23,012 nt of DNA from Candidatus Nomurabacteria bacterium (GCA_023267415.1 JAHFNM010000008.1:1-23012), one strand, 5' to 3'. Counted from the first letter of the stretch, positions 7,537 through 15,143 are shown. The notes: generated by a model not told the origin, from the sequence alone. Numbers and translations: made by a program.

Positions 7537-7926
7537 CCGCGATTATTTTTGCTTCGCCTTCTTCGTATGGCTTGCCGTGCCAGAGTTCATACCCGTCCCC
7601 AGCGTGTCTTGGTATGGCATGAAGATGCGTATGGAAAACGACTTGTCCGGATTGCTCGCCCGTGTTTACCCAAATATTGTAGTCCTCGGTCCCAGCAGCT
7701 TCGGGGAAGGTCTTTGCGATCTTTTTAGCGTCCTCATCATTGCCCCCAGTATTTCGTCCGGTGTCTCTGTGACAGAAGAGTAGTGATCTTTAGGGATTAT
7801 CAATGTATGTCCAGGATTGACCGGTTTAATATCAAGAAAAGCAAAGGTGTGTTCATCCTCGTACACCTTATCGGAGGGGATGTCTCCGGCGATGATTTTG
7901 CAAAAAATGCAGTTTGTGTCGTTCAT
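7511..7926 (-). pseudogene. HIT-family (histidine triad) hydrolase, broken by a single-base frameshift
   Basis: The reverse frame from ATG 7926 gives MNDTNCIFCKIIAGDIPS, then FAFLDIKPVNPGHTLIIPKD, the N-terminal half of a HIT nucleotide-binding protein with its CxxC-type start. Reading breaks at about 7743-7747. The shifted frame resumes with DEDAKKIAKTFPEAAG, then IWVNTGEQSGQVVFHTHLHAIPR, carrying the H-x-H-x-H active-site triad, and ends at TAG 7511-7513. The 416-nt span plus one base equals 139 codons, the normal HIT size, and restoring one G in the G5 run repairs the frame. HIT proteins hydrolyse nucleotide phosphoramidates and related substrates in the cytosol. The gene is divergent from recJ. 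It may be a sequencing indel rather than a true pseudogene. Confidence 0.85.
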
Positions 7927-7933
7927 GGGAATA

Positions 7934-7964
7934 AGTCTAGCATACAGGGGTGTCGTGATAGAAT
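7934..7964. promoter_or_regulatory. Divergent back-to-back extended -10 elements for the HIT gene and recJ
   Basis: Forward: TGA-TAGAAT (7956-7964), 7 nt before the recJ ATG at 7972. Reverse: TGC-TAGACT (-10 is the complement of 7934-7939), 7 nt before the HIT ATG at 7926. Only 45 bp separate the two start codons, so both messages should be leaderless and the two polymerase sites nearly touch. Confidence 0.6.
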
Positions 7965-7971
7965 AGTGCGC

Positions 7972-9681
7972 ATGCAACGAACTTTTACCCCTCCTGCCGA
8001 TATCGCCGACGAGACTCATTCGCTCGCCGGGTATGATCCGCTTTTGATCAGGCTTTTGGTCAATCGAGACATTCTCACTCAACCGGACGCGGAGCGCTTC
8101 TTGAAACCCGACTATGTGCGTGATATGCATGATCCGCTTCTTCTTCACGACATGGAGCGCGCCGTGGTGCGTATATTCGAGGCGATCGAGGCGAAGGAGA
8201 AGATCGTGGTCTACGCCGACTATGACTGCGACGGTATTCCTGGTGCAGTGATCTTGCACGATCTCTTCACCAAGATCGGCTACGAGTATTTTTCAATCTA
8301 TATCCCGGATCGTCATGAAGAAGGATATGGGCTCAATCCCGAGGCCGTGCAACGGTTCATCGATGAGGGTGTGAAGCTGATCATCACCATCGACCTTGGC
8401 ACGAGCGATCATCAAGACATCGTCCTTGCTGAAAGTAATGGCGTAAATGTGATCGTGACTGATCATCACTTGCCTCATGATACGCTTCCGCAAGCGTTCG
8501 CTATCGTGAACCCGAAGATCGGGGATACGTACGAAGAAAAAATGCTTTGTGGATCGGGTGTCATCTTCAAGCTTGTACAGGCCTTCGTAAAAAAATACGG
8601 AGAATATTTCAATATCAACGAAGGTTGGGAAAAATGGCTGCTCGACATGGCAGGACTGGCTACGCTTTCCGATATGGTTCCGCTTGTGGGTGAGAACCGC
8701 ACGATCGCATCGTTTGGCATGCAGGTCTTCCGCAAATCTCCGCGGCCGGGGCTCGCTCAGCTGCTTCGTAAGCTCAATATTGATCAACGCACGATCGTGG
8801 AAGATGACATTACATTCATGGTCACGCCTCGCTTGAACGCGGCAAGCCGAATGGATTCGCCTATGCGAGCATTTGAAATGCTCTCCGAGCGCGATCCTGC
8901 AAAGGCCGGCGCCCTGGCCGAACATCTCTCAAAGATAAACGACGAACGAAAGACCTTGGTGGCCGGGATCATGAAGGAGGTAAAGCACACGCTCGCCGAA
9001 CGCACGCTCGGTCCTATCATCGTCATCGGCAATCCGAAATGGCGCGTGGGAATTCTGGGACTTGTGGCGGGAAAAGTGATGGATGAATTCGACCGACCGG
9101 TGTTTGTATGGGGGCGAGAGGGGACGAACGGCGACACTGTCGTCAAAGGATCGTGTCGTTCAAATGGAGCGGTCAATGTGGTGCACCTCATGGAAACGGC
9201 GAAGGAACACTTTTTGGATTTTGGCGGACATGAGCTGGCAGGAGGATTTTCCATCTCACAGGAATCGGTGCATTTTCTTGAAGAAAAACTGTGCGCAATC
9301 TTTGAAACGATGGAAAAGGCAGGCGCGGCGCCAAGCAGTTCGATCGACGCCACGCTGCCACTCTCCGCCATCAATGAAAAAACTTCGGCTCTCGTGGCGC
9401 AGCTCGCTCCATTTGGGTTAGGCAATCCGAAGCCCACCTTTCTCTTTCCGCAAGTCATTGTGAAGAAGATAAAGCTCTTCGGCAAAGAGAAGAATCATCT
9501 TGAACTCACGCTCGGCGACGCCAGTGCTTCTGAAAAAGTAGCTATCGCTTTTTTCTCCGATGAAAACTCGTTTTCAAACCCGGTTCACATCGGTGGCACC
9601 ATTGATCTTGTCGCCACGATCGAAAAATCCTATTTTGCCGGACGAACGACGATACGACTACGCATAGTTGACATTATATAA
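7972..9681 (+). CDS. recJ: Single-stranded-DNA-specific exonuclease RecJ
   Basis: DHH-superfamily 5'-3' exonuclease that degrades single-stranded DNA in recombination and mismatch or base-excision repair, using two metal ions. From the ATG at 7972 it is 569 aa, close to the family size. Visible motifs are DYDCDG (83-88), TIDLGTSDH with Asp141, and VTDHHLP (DHH at 164-166). The conserved IPDRHEEGYGLN stands before them, PRLNAASRM in the middle, the DHHA1-type GGHELAGGFSIS, and PFGLGNPKPTF leading into the C-terminal OB fold. The open frame runs upstream to 7783 but that part overlaps the divergent HIT gene on the other strand; the extended -10 at 7956-7964 places the start at 7972. A promoter for the next gene lies in its last codons. 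Confidence 0.93.
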   Translation: MQRTFTPPADIADETHSLAGYDPLLIRLLVNRDILTQPDAERFLKPDYVRDMHDPLLLHDMERAVVRIFEAIEAKEKIVVYADYDCDGIPGAVILHDLFTKIGYEYFSIYIPDRHEEGYGLNPEAVQRFIDEGVKLIITIDLGTSDHQDIVLAESNGVNVIVTDHHLPHDTLPQAFAIVNPKIGDTYEEKMLCGSGVIFKLVQAFVKKYGEYFNINEGWEKWLLDMAGLATLSDMVPLVGENRTIASFGMQVFRKSPRPGLAQLLRKLNIDQRTIVEDDITFMVTPRLNAASRMDSPMRAFEMLSERDPAKAGALAEHLSKINDERKTLVAGIMKEVKHTLAERTLGPIIVIGNPKWRVGILGLVAGKVMDEFDRPVFVWGREGTNGDTVVKGSCRSNGAVNVVHLMETAKEHFLDFGGHELAGGFSISQESVHFLEEKLCAIFETMEKAGAAPSSSIDATLPLSAINEKTSALVAQLAPFGLGNPKPTFLFPQVIVKKIKLFGKEKNHLELTLGDASASEKVAIAFFSDENSFSNPVHIGGTIDLVATIEKSYFAGRTTIRLRIVDII

Positions 9682-9720
9682 ATAAAGTTGTATTGTTCAT
9701 TTAAATAAAACTGAACAATA
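9668..9720 (+). promoter_or_regulatory. Promoter with overlapping inverted repeat upstream of the small secreted ORF
   Basis: TTGACA (9668-9673, inside the end of recJ), a 17-nt spacer and TATTGT (9691-9696) form a promoter. The -10 lies within a perfect 9-bp inverted repeat, TATTGTTCA (9691-9699) and TGAACAATA (9712-9720). The right arm touches the ATG at 9720. This could be an operator or a start-site hairpin. Confidence 0.5.
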
Positions 9721-10028
9721 TGAAAAAAAGAAAATCGTTCTTTATGAGTTTACTTTTCCTTTGTGTCTGCGGATTGATTTGCAGTCTCGCAATGGCGACT
9801 CGTAGTCAGCACTGGTATTTGTATGAATGGAGGTTGGAAAATGGCGACACTATTACAACCGTAGAATCAACTACATCTCCCACTCATACGATAAATGAAA
9901 CAGCTGATTTTCAGCTTGCTTATTTCAACCGAACTGGTGCGTATAACTGGGTCACCAGCCCAGCCCGTACCGAAATTGGAAAAATGATGAATGTTAGACA
10001 AAAAGGTGTCTGCCTTAAGTATAACTAA
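9720..10028 (+). CDS. Small secreted protein of unknown function
   Basis: The 102-residue product is not recognised. It starts with a strong signal peptide (MKKRKSFFMSLLFLCVCGLI, with likely cleavage after SLAMA). A soluble stretch of about 75 residues follows, rich in Thr, Asn and aromatic residues (QHWYLYEWRLENGDTITTVE), with one Cys near the C-terminus. It has its own promoter with an inverted repeat (9668-9720) and is followed at once by a terminator (10050-10078), so it is a single-gene unit between recJ and rnhA. No Shine-Dalgarno is visible. Signal peptide, promoter and terminator together support a real gene. The function is unknown. Confidence 0.6.
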   Translation: MKKRKSFFMSLLFLCVCGLICSLAMATRSQHWYLYEWRLENGDTITTVESTTSPTHTINETADFQLAYFNRTGAYNWVTSPARTEIGKMMNVRQKGVCLKYN

Positions 10029-10049
10029 GTCATAAAGATGAATGTATAA

Positions 10050-10078
10050 AACCAGCGATTTGATTCGTTGGTTTTTTT
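10050..10078 (+). terminator. Rho-independent terminator of the small secreted gene
   Basis: AACCAGCG (10050-10057) pairs with CGTTGGTT (10066-10073, one G-U) around an 8-nt loop. A run of T to 10078 follows. It ends 2 bp before the -10 of rnhA. Confidence 0.75.
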
Positions 10079-10086
10079 GTTACAAT
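10078..10086 (+). promoter_or_regulatory. Extended -10 promoter of rnhA (leaderless)
   Basis: TGT-TACAAT, with the -10 at 10081-10086, stands 8 nt before the ATG at 10095. The promoter overlaps the end of the previous terminator's T tract. Confidence 0.55.
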
Positions 10087-10094
10087 ACGGACAC

Positions 10095-10865
10095 ATGAAA
10101 AAAGACACAATTACGGTATTTACTGATGGGTCATCCCGAGGGAATCCGGGACCTGGCGGATGGGCCGCCGTAATTTTGGCACAAAATTTTGGCGGCCAAG
10201 GGGGCAAGGTGTGGGAGCTGGGAGGGCGAGAAGATCACACGACCAACAATCGCATGGAAATGACGGCAGCGAAGGAAGCCCTGTCTTTTATCGAATCGCA
10301 TAAGCTTGAAGGAAAGATCGAAATGCATACTGACTCGGCATATTTGCTTCAGGGTGTGACCGGCTGGATGTATGGCTGGGAGAAGAATGGGTGGAAGACG
10401 AAGACTGGTGAAGATGTTTCGAATCAGGATTTGTGGAAAGAAATTGGAGCACTGGTTTTTCGTCTCAAACTAAAAAATCAGATTGATTGGGTGAAAGTCG
10501 CCGGTCATGCAGGGCTTCGTGGAAACGAACGCGTGGATGAAATATGCACCAATGAAGCCGATCATGTCCAGCAAGAATTTTTTGAAGGAACACTTTCCGA
10601 TTATGAAAAAATGATCGGAGGTTCGGTGTTTGATGTTGATGAATCTGCAGTAGAAAATAAAAAGGAAAAGAAATCAAAAAGTTCAAAGCCAGCTTATTCC
10701 TATGTTTCAATGATCGGGGGACTGATCCAGCTCCACAAAACCTGGCCGGAATGCGAGGCGCGGGTAAAAGGGAAGAAGGGAGCGAAGTACAAAAAAGTAT
10801 TTTCAAAGGAGGAAGAAGACGCACTTGCACAGCAATGGACCAGCGAAGTAATCGAGCGGAAATAA
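10095..10865 (+). CDS. rnhA: Ribonuclease HI with C-terminal hybrid-binding (viroplasmin-like) domain
   Basis: Cleaves the RNA strand of RNA-DNA hybrids in the cytosol. Residues 1-158 are an RNase HI domain with catalytic Asp11 (FTDGSSRGNPGPGGW), Glu55 (NNRMEMTAA), Asp80 (HTDSAYLL) and Asp148 (NERVDEI), plus the His of VAGHAG (138). A Lys/Ser-rich linker follows (about 188-200). Residues about 203-248 carry TWPECEARVKGKKGAKYKKV, the signature of the hybrid-binding or caulimovirus viroplasmin domain. In eukaryotic RNase H1 and in Bacillus halodurans this domain is N-terminal; here it is C-terminal. The ATG at 10095 was chosen because of the extended -10 at 10078-10086. The 3' end overlaps comEC by 31 nt. 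Confidence 0.93.
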   Translation: MKKDTITVFTDGSSRGNPGPGGWAAVILAQNFGGQGGKVWELGGREDHTTNNRMEMTAAKEALSFIESHKLEGKIEMHTDSAYLLQGVTGWMYGWEKNGWKTKTGEDVSNQDLWKEIGALVFRLKLKNQIDWVKVAGHAGLRGNERVDEICTNEADHVQQEFFEGTLSDYEKMIGGSVFDVDESAVENKKEKKSKSSKPAYSYVSMIGGLIQLHKTWPECEARVKGKKGAKYKKVFSKEEEDALAQQWTSEVIERK

Positions 10866-12337
10866 TCGACCACCTGTCATTCTCGCTGATCCTTGGATTC
10901 GCTTCCGGGATAGTTTTTGAAGCAGTTGTCCATGTTTCGCCATACGTATTTATTGGGATTGGAATTGTATGTTTTGTATTTGGTGTTTTTCTAAAGGCAA
11001 AAAGCATTCAGCAGAAAGTCTTGTTTGGCGGTATTTTCATATTCGCAGCATTTCTGGGCGGCTCGCGCTTAAGCGCGAGCCGCCCAGATCCGTCCGTGTT
11101 CGCCGGCGTTGTTGGACAAGCAGCCTCGATTACCGGCATGGCCGAAGAACCTATAGTAAAAACTACGGGTGTGCAGTTTGTCTTCGATACGCCAAGCGGT
11201 GTCAATATCTCAGTCAGCACCGTGCCCGGCATGCACATACACTATGGCGATGCAGTCACGGTATCGGGCCCACTCGAACTGCCGCAGAATTTCCTGACCG
11301 ATCAAGGGACAGAATTCGATTACATATCGTATCTCTATAAAGACGATATTCTCTATGTCATGCGGCACGCGAATGCGGAAGTGCTTTCGTCAGGCCATGG
11401 CAACTGGATCGTTGCCCACCTTATTCCGCTGAAAGAGAGGATCGTGCAGAGTTTTAGGCGAGTCTTGCCGGAGCAAGATGCCGATCTGCTCGCGGGACTG
11501 AATCTGGGAGAGAAGAGTGCGATCGACAAGGATTTTCGCAACGACCTGGTCGCTACCGGCACGATCCATATCATCGCACTCTCCGGATACAACGTGACGA
11601 TCGTTGCCAATGCCCTCCGCGATTTTCTGGTCGATGTTCTTGGCCTGTCTGCGCGAATCGCCGGAATATTCGGCGGTGTCGGCATTGTCCTCTTTGTAGT
11701 CATGACCGGACTGCAGTCATCGGCGATTCGCGCTGGTGCCATGGCGCTCATCGGACTGTTTGCCCGCGGAAAAGGACGCACATACAACGCATTTCGCGCA
11801 CTGCTCTTTGCTGGATTCCTGATGATCTTATGGAATCCGAAGTATTTGGTCTACGATGTTTCTTTCCAGCTTTCCTTTCTGGCAACGCTTGGCATTATGT
11901 TCATAACGCCGATTCTTGAACACAGCTTCCGTCGCGTTCCTAGAAAGATACTGTTCATATTTACGCTTCGTGAACTGATGTCGGTCACGCTCGGTGCGAT
12001 GCTCGGAGTTGCTCCGTTTATTCTCTACAAAATGGGTACATTCTCATTCATATCGCTCATTGCAAATATTGCTGTCCTTCCGGCGATCCCGTTTGCCATG
12101 GGGTTTGGATTTTTGGCTGGTGTCGTAGGTTGGTTTTCGATAGGGCTTGCCTATCCGCTTGCATGGGTTACTTCCAAATTACTGTTGTATGTCACGACTC
12201 TCGTCACGTTTTTCGCCAAGATCCCATATGCGTCTGTGACGCTTAAGCATGTTTCGCTTCTGTTGTGCTTGTCGCTGTATGGAATTATCGTGATGCTTGT
12301 GTTTCGTGCATGGAGGGAATATGATGAGAAAAAATGA
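10835..12337 (+). CDS. comEC: ComEC/Rec2-type competence membrane channel, without lactamase domain
   Basis: ComEC carries single-stranded DNA across the membrane during natural transformation. From the ATG at 10835 the protein is 500 aa. Two N-terminal membrane segments (about 14-52 and 62-76) precede a small beta domain (about 88-200, OB-fold-like DUF4131 region). The competence domain follows with NLGEKSAIDKDFRNDL and HIIALSGYNVTIVAN (family form 'HLLAISGLHV'), then many membrane helices including LRELMSVTLGAMLGVAPFI and FSFISLIANIAVLPAIPFAM. The C-terminal metallo-beta-lactamase-like domain of full-length ComEC is absent. The frame opens upstream at 10751, but the ATG at 10835 gives a normal N-terminus; the start is less certain than the rest. 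It overlaps rnhA, suggesting co-transcription, and carries a 36-bp palindrome in its coding sequence. Confidence 0.9.
   Translation: MDQRSNRAEIIDHLSFSLILGFASGIVFEAVVHVSPYVFIGIGIVCFVFGVFLKAKSIQQKVLFGGIFIFAAFLGGSRLSASRPDPSVFAGVVGQAASITGMAEEPIVKTTGVQFVFDTPSGVNISVSTVPGMHIHYGDAVTVSGPLELPQNFLTDQGTEFDYISYLYKDDILYVMRHANAEVLSSGHGNWIVAHLIPLKERIVQSFRRVLPEQDADLLAGLNLGEKSAIDKDFRNDLVATGTIHIIALSGYNVTIVANALRDFLVDVLGLSARIAGIFGGVGIVLFVVMTGLQSSAIRAGAMALIGLFARGKGRTYNAFRALLFAGFLMILWNPKYLVYDVSFQLSFLATLGIMFITPILEHSFRRVPRKILFIFTLRELMSVTLGAMLGVAPFILYKMGTFSFISLIANIAVLPAIPFAMGFGFLAGVVGWFSIGLAYPLAWVTSKLLLYVTTLVTFFAKIPYASVTLKHVSLLLCLSLYGIIVMLVFRAWREYDEKK
11053..11088. repeat. 36-bp perfect palindrome inside comEC
   Basis: The arms are 11053-11070 and 11071-11088 (left arm begins TCTGGGCGGCTCGCG) and are perfectly self-complementary with no loop. 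They encode comEC residues about 74-84 (LGGSRLSASRP), just between the second membrane segment and the beta domain, in frame. Length and GC-rich style match the palindrome at 18979-19014. Confidence 0.85.
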
Positions 12338-12343
12338 AGATTT

Positions 12344-12544
12344 ATGAAACATAAAATTCAAGCAATTTACTTCTTTACATCTTTTTGTCCCATTAGAGAA
12401 GAAATCGATCAGCTACGCATCCAATTTTTGCCTGAATGGCAAACGAGCGAGTTTCACTCAAACAACTCGAGCGAAACGCAACCATCCACATTTTTCTCAT
12501 CGTTTGCTCCTGAGAGTGCATTAATTGATCAATTAAAGTTCTGA
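12344..12544 (+). CDS. Possible small ORF downstream of comEC (doubtful)
   Basis: The 66-codon frame starts 6 nt after the comEC stop and ends 27 nt before the terminator at 12572-12593, so it could be the last gene of the rnhA-comEC unit. The product has no recognised motif. It has EEIDQL near residue 20 and LIDQLK at the end, a faint internal duplication, and is rich in Ser and Phe. There is no Shine-Dalgarno and the composition gives no strong coding signal. This frame covers most of the 350-bp stretch between comEC and the superoxide dismutase gene; the rest of it holds a terminator and a palindromic repeat. It may be non-coding. Confidence 0.25.
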   Translation: MKHKIQAIYFFTSFCPIREEIDQLRIQFLPEWQTSEFHSNNSSETQPSTFFSSFAPESALIDQLKF

Positions 12545-12571
12545 TAATTTTTTGAAAATTAAAGCATGTAA

Positions 12572-12593
12572 AAAAAGCGCCATAGCGCTTTTT
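12572..12593. terminator. Bidirectional terminator between comEC and the SOD gene
   Basis: AAAAAGCGC (12572-12580), loop CATA, GCGCTTTTT (12585-12593) form a 9-bp stem with A and T flanks, suited to both directions between convergent units. Confidence 0.8.
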
Positions 12594-12605
12594 CTTTTTG
12601 TGTTG

Positions 12606-12675
12606 TGTCATCCCGGACTTGATCCGGGACCCACGAGAAATTTACATGGATGCCGGATCGGAGTCCGGCATGACA
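12606..12675. repeat. REP-like palindromic element, 70 bp
   Basis: TGTCATCCCGGACTTGATCC begins the left half. The right half ends AGTCCGGCATGACA, so the whole is an imperfect inverted repeat of two smaller hairpins (CCCGGACTTGATCCGGG and GCCGGATCGGAGTCCGGC) with TGTCA/TGACA ends. The 19-nt core of the left half (12611-12629) recurs exactly at 19576-19594. Confidence 0.75.
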
Positions 12676-12687
12676 ATACTGAGGAAG

Positions 12688-13272
12688 TTAGTTTCCAAAT
12701 CTTTTTTCTACAACGCTCCAGTTGAGATTCGCGAAGAAGTCCTCGACGTATTGTTTCTTGCCGGATGGCTGGTAGTCGGCGACGAATGAATGTTCCCACA
12801 TGTCGATTGCGAGAATGTTTTTTGGACCATTCAAGTGTCCGAGGTGTTGTTCATCTACCCATTGCATGAGGAGATGACCTGTTTCGCTGCAGTAATAGAG
12901 CATTGCCCAGCCAACTCCGCGAGTCATACAGACAGCTTTCAAGCGAGCGAGAAATGCATCGTACGAGCCAAAATCTTTTTTGACTTGTTCCATGAGTCCA
13001 CCTTCAGAAAGTGCGTTTGGTCCACCTTCGAATTGTGAGAAATACGTCTCGTGATTTTTCATGCCATCATGCTCGAAAGCGAAGCGGCGGGTGAGTTCGG
13101 CGATCTCGTACGAATTCTTTTCGGCGTCCTTCGATAGTTCGGCGATTTGGTTTTGAATATAGTTGGCGAATTTCACATAGCCAGCGTAGAGTTTGAGATG
13201 TTCCTCAATATTCTTGGCAGAGATTCCAATGAGAGCTGGTATTTGAAATGTTTTTGCGGTGAAGTATTCCAT
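12688..13272 (-). CDS. Superoxide dismutase, Fe/Mn family (divergent)
   Basis: Converts superoxide to oxygen and hydrogen peroxide. The 194-residue product (family about 190-210) has His25 in EEHLKLYAGYV, His74 in GMKNHETYF, and Asp157 and His161 in IDMWEHSF, the four metal ligands of the Fe/Mn family. The GVGWAMLYY strand is also present. Spacing from His25 to the active-site Tyr32 is one residue shorter than in the E. coli enzymes, where the first helix carries HHxxHHxxYV, so this is a divergent subfamily. Metal choice cannot be read from the sequence. No signal peptide, so cytosolic. A -10 (TATACT, complement of 13333-13338) precedes it, with CTAGAACC repeats in the leader. It suggests exposure to oxygen or to an aerobic host. 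Confidence 0.88.
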   Translation of the reverse strand: MEYFTAKTFQIPALIGISAKNIEEHLKLYAGYVKFANYIQNQIAELSKDAEKNSYEIAELTRRFAFEHDGMKNHETYFSQFEGGPNALSEGGLMEQVKKDFGSYDAFLARLKAVCMTRGVGWAMLYYCSETGHLLMQWVDEQHLGHLNGPKNILAIDMWEHSFVADYQPSGKKQYVEDFFANLNWSVVEKRFGN

Positions 13273-13280
13273 GTGAGTTA

Positions 13281-13411
13281 GGTTCTAGGTTAGAGGTTCT
13301 AGTTTCTAGTAAAATCTACTAATAATATTGAAAGTATACATCAAATAACGCCACGTTGCTTTTTTATGTGACGATGGTGTTCTAGAACCTAGAAACTATG
13401 AAACTAGAACC
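13281..13411. repeat. Inverted clusters of CTAGAAMC octamers around the SOD promoter
   Basis: GGTTCTAG occurs at 13281-13288 and 13295-13302 with GTTTCTAG at 13302-13309. The complementary forms CTAGAACC (13382-13389), CTAGAAAC (13389-13396) and CTAGAACC (13404-13411) lie on the other side. They flank a 72-bp unique core that carries the SOD promoter. Confidence 0.7.
13333..13338 (-). promoter_or_regulatory. -10 element of the SOD gene
   Basis: The complement reads TATACT. Transcription would start near 13326 and give a leader of about 54 nt that includes the repeat cluster at 13281-13309. No convincing -35 is seen. Confidence 0.4.
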
Positions 13412-13416
13412 TGTTT

Positions 13417-15137
13417 TTAAAAGCAATGATGTTCCCAGAGCGTTATTGGCTCGGGATTGATGTATGGAGCGCCGGGGACTGGAGTCTTCTCCATCATGAA
13501 GACAATGTCGAATGTGACGAGCGACTGGTCTCCGGTGTGCGAGGCGTTCCATGTGCGGCAGAGGTACTGTCCGTATCCGAGACGGTACTGGTTGTTGTCG
13601 GCCTCGGCGATATTCATGAGATATTTCTGCCAGCGCTGGTCGGGGTATCCATCGGCCACATGTGCAGGCTTTTCGTATGAGACAGGAAACAACGTGGTTC
13701 CTGTCAGCATTGGACCATCCTTGAACAGGTCGATCTTGGTGCCGTCTTTGAGGTGTGCAGGGATGACGTACCAGCCGTCTTCAGTGAGTGGAGTAGGAGC
13801 GAACATATTGAAGTTCTGGTCGAGTCTGGTCGACCAAGCGATCCAATTCATATTGTAGGGCAGGATGCGCTTTCCGGCATCGCCGATATTCCATGCTACG
13901 ACATAGAGCGTGAGAAAGGCGATAACGATGCTGCCGGAGATGTATGCAAATTTGCGGAATCCTCGTTTTTTGGTGACCTCAGTCTTCTCCGGTAGGCAGA
14001 CAAGCAGGCGATTGTTTGCTGTTTCCTTGTAACACCACTGTCCGAATGTGCGGATGCCTGGCAGTCGAAAGATCGCACGTACCCAGAAGAAGAGCGGGGA
14101 ATAGCCGAATACTTCGGCAAAACCGTCGAATCCAAAATGCTGGTTGCCATCTTTGTCGACGACGACCCAGGAATTCTTTTCATTCATGAGGCGTTCGATC
14201 TTGGCATCGACGCGTGAAGGAGCAATGAGTGTCTTTTTCGAGAGCAGAAGGAATCGACGGAGAATATGCACCATCTTGAAGCAGAATCCGCAGCCGTTGT
14301 CGTAGTAGATAGAGAGGCCCGGGCGCGCGCGGCGAACCCAGAATGCCGCCGCGCGCGCCATCCACACATCCCAAAAATATGAAGGCAGGAGTCCGAATGT
14401 TGCCACGATAGCGATGCCGCCAAAGATGCCGAGATGCATCGAGATCCGTATGTTTCAAGATAGATGGTGGCATGGGTCATCGCTCGCGTGAAGAACTTCC
14501 AGTTTCGGAGTGCGATGCCGAGTCGGGTAGTGAGCTGGTCTACGGAGAGGGCATAGTACACCGCTGTGCCGTCGCTCCAAGCAATGCCTGTCTTCAGGAT
14601 TCCGGAGAAGACGTAGACAAGGACCATCTGCACGATATATGCCACGGTGGCCGCGGAAAAAAGGGTTTTTTTCTCGGCCTTTGCTGTTCGATTGAAAAGT
14701 CGGTCAAGCGACCACACCTTTCCCGCTGGTAGGAATATCATCCAAAAGAGGACGACACGGAATATGACATCGCCCCCCTGTAAGACCATTGGGTTGCGGG
14801 CTTGGAGGGATACGAGCAGGAACCATGAGGTAATCGTGGCGAGACGGGTGCGGTATCCGAAGATGAGCATGAGGGCAAACACTCCGGCAATAACGAAGAG
14901 AATTGCTTCGAACGCACCCAGCCCGCTTAGCATGTGGATGGAAAAGAAGTATTTGTTCGAATAGTGCGCAAGCACATCGGCACGGCTCAATACGCCGGCA
15001 TCGGTGTAGTGCGCGGTCAGGCTGCGGGCGCGGTCAAAAAGATCGAGCAGAATAAGCACACCCATGCCGGCGCGCATAATGGCCAGAGAGCGGTAGTCGA
15101 GGGAGAAGAATTCGATTAGTTTTTGTTTGGCTTTCAC
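13417..15137 (-). pseudogene. HTTM membrane protein fused to DCC (DUF393) thiol-disulfide oxidoreductase-like domain, frameshifted
   Basis: The N-terminal frame (from GTG 15137) is a multi-pass HTTM (vitamin K-dependent gamma-carboxylase-like) domain: FFSLDYRSLAIMRAGMGVLI, ARNPMVLQGGDVIFRVVLFW, FLPAGKVWSLDRLFN. It runs to about HATIYLETYG near 14448. The second frame begins SMHLGIFGGIAIVATFG and continues with SIYYDNGCGFCFKMVHILRR (a CxxC motif), then GFAEVFGYSPLFFWVRAIF, the DCC family, one more membrane segment and a soluble C-terminal domain. One base lost near 14440-14450 explains the break: 1721 nt plus one gives 574 codons. The GTG start follows TATACT by 6 nt. HTTM-DCC fusions occur in other bacteria; the substrate is unknown. 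It could be a sequencing error. Confidence 0.8.
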
Positions 15138-15143
15138 GAGGAC

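Noticed and set aside
7783..7971. Upstream extension of the recJ reading frame
   Set aside because: It overlaps the start of the divergent HIT gene, has no RecJ-like sequence, and an extended -10 places the start at 7972.
12393..12611. Reverse frame of 72 codons
   Set aside because: It runs through the bidirectional terminator and has no promoter or recognisable sequence.
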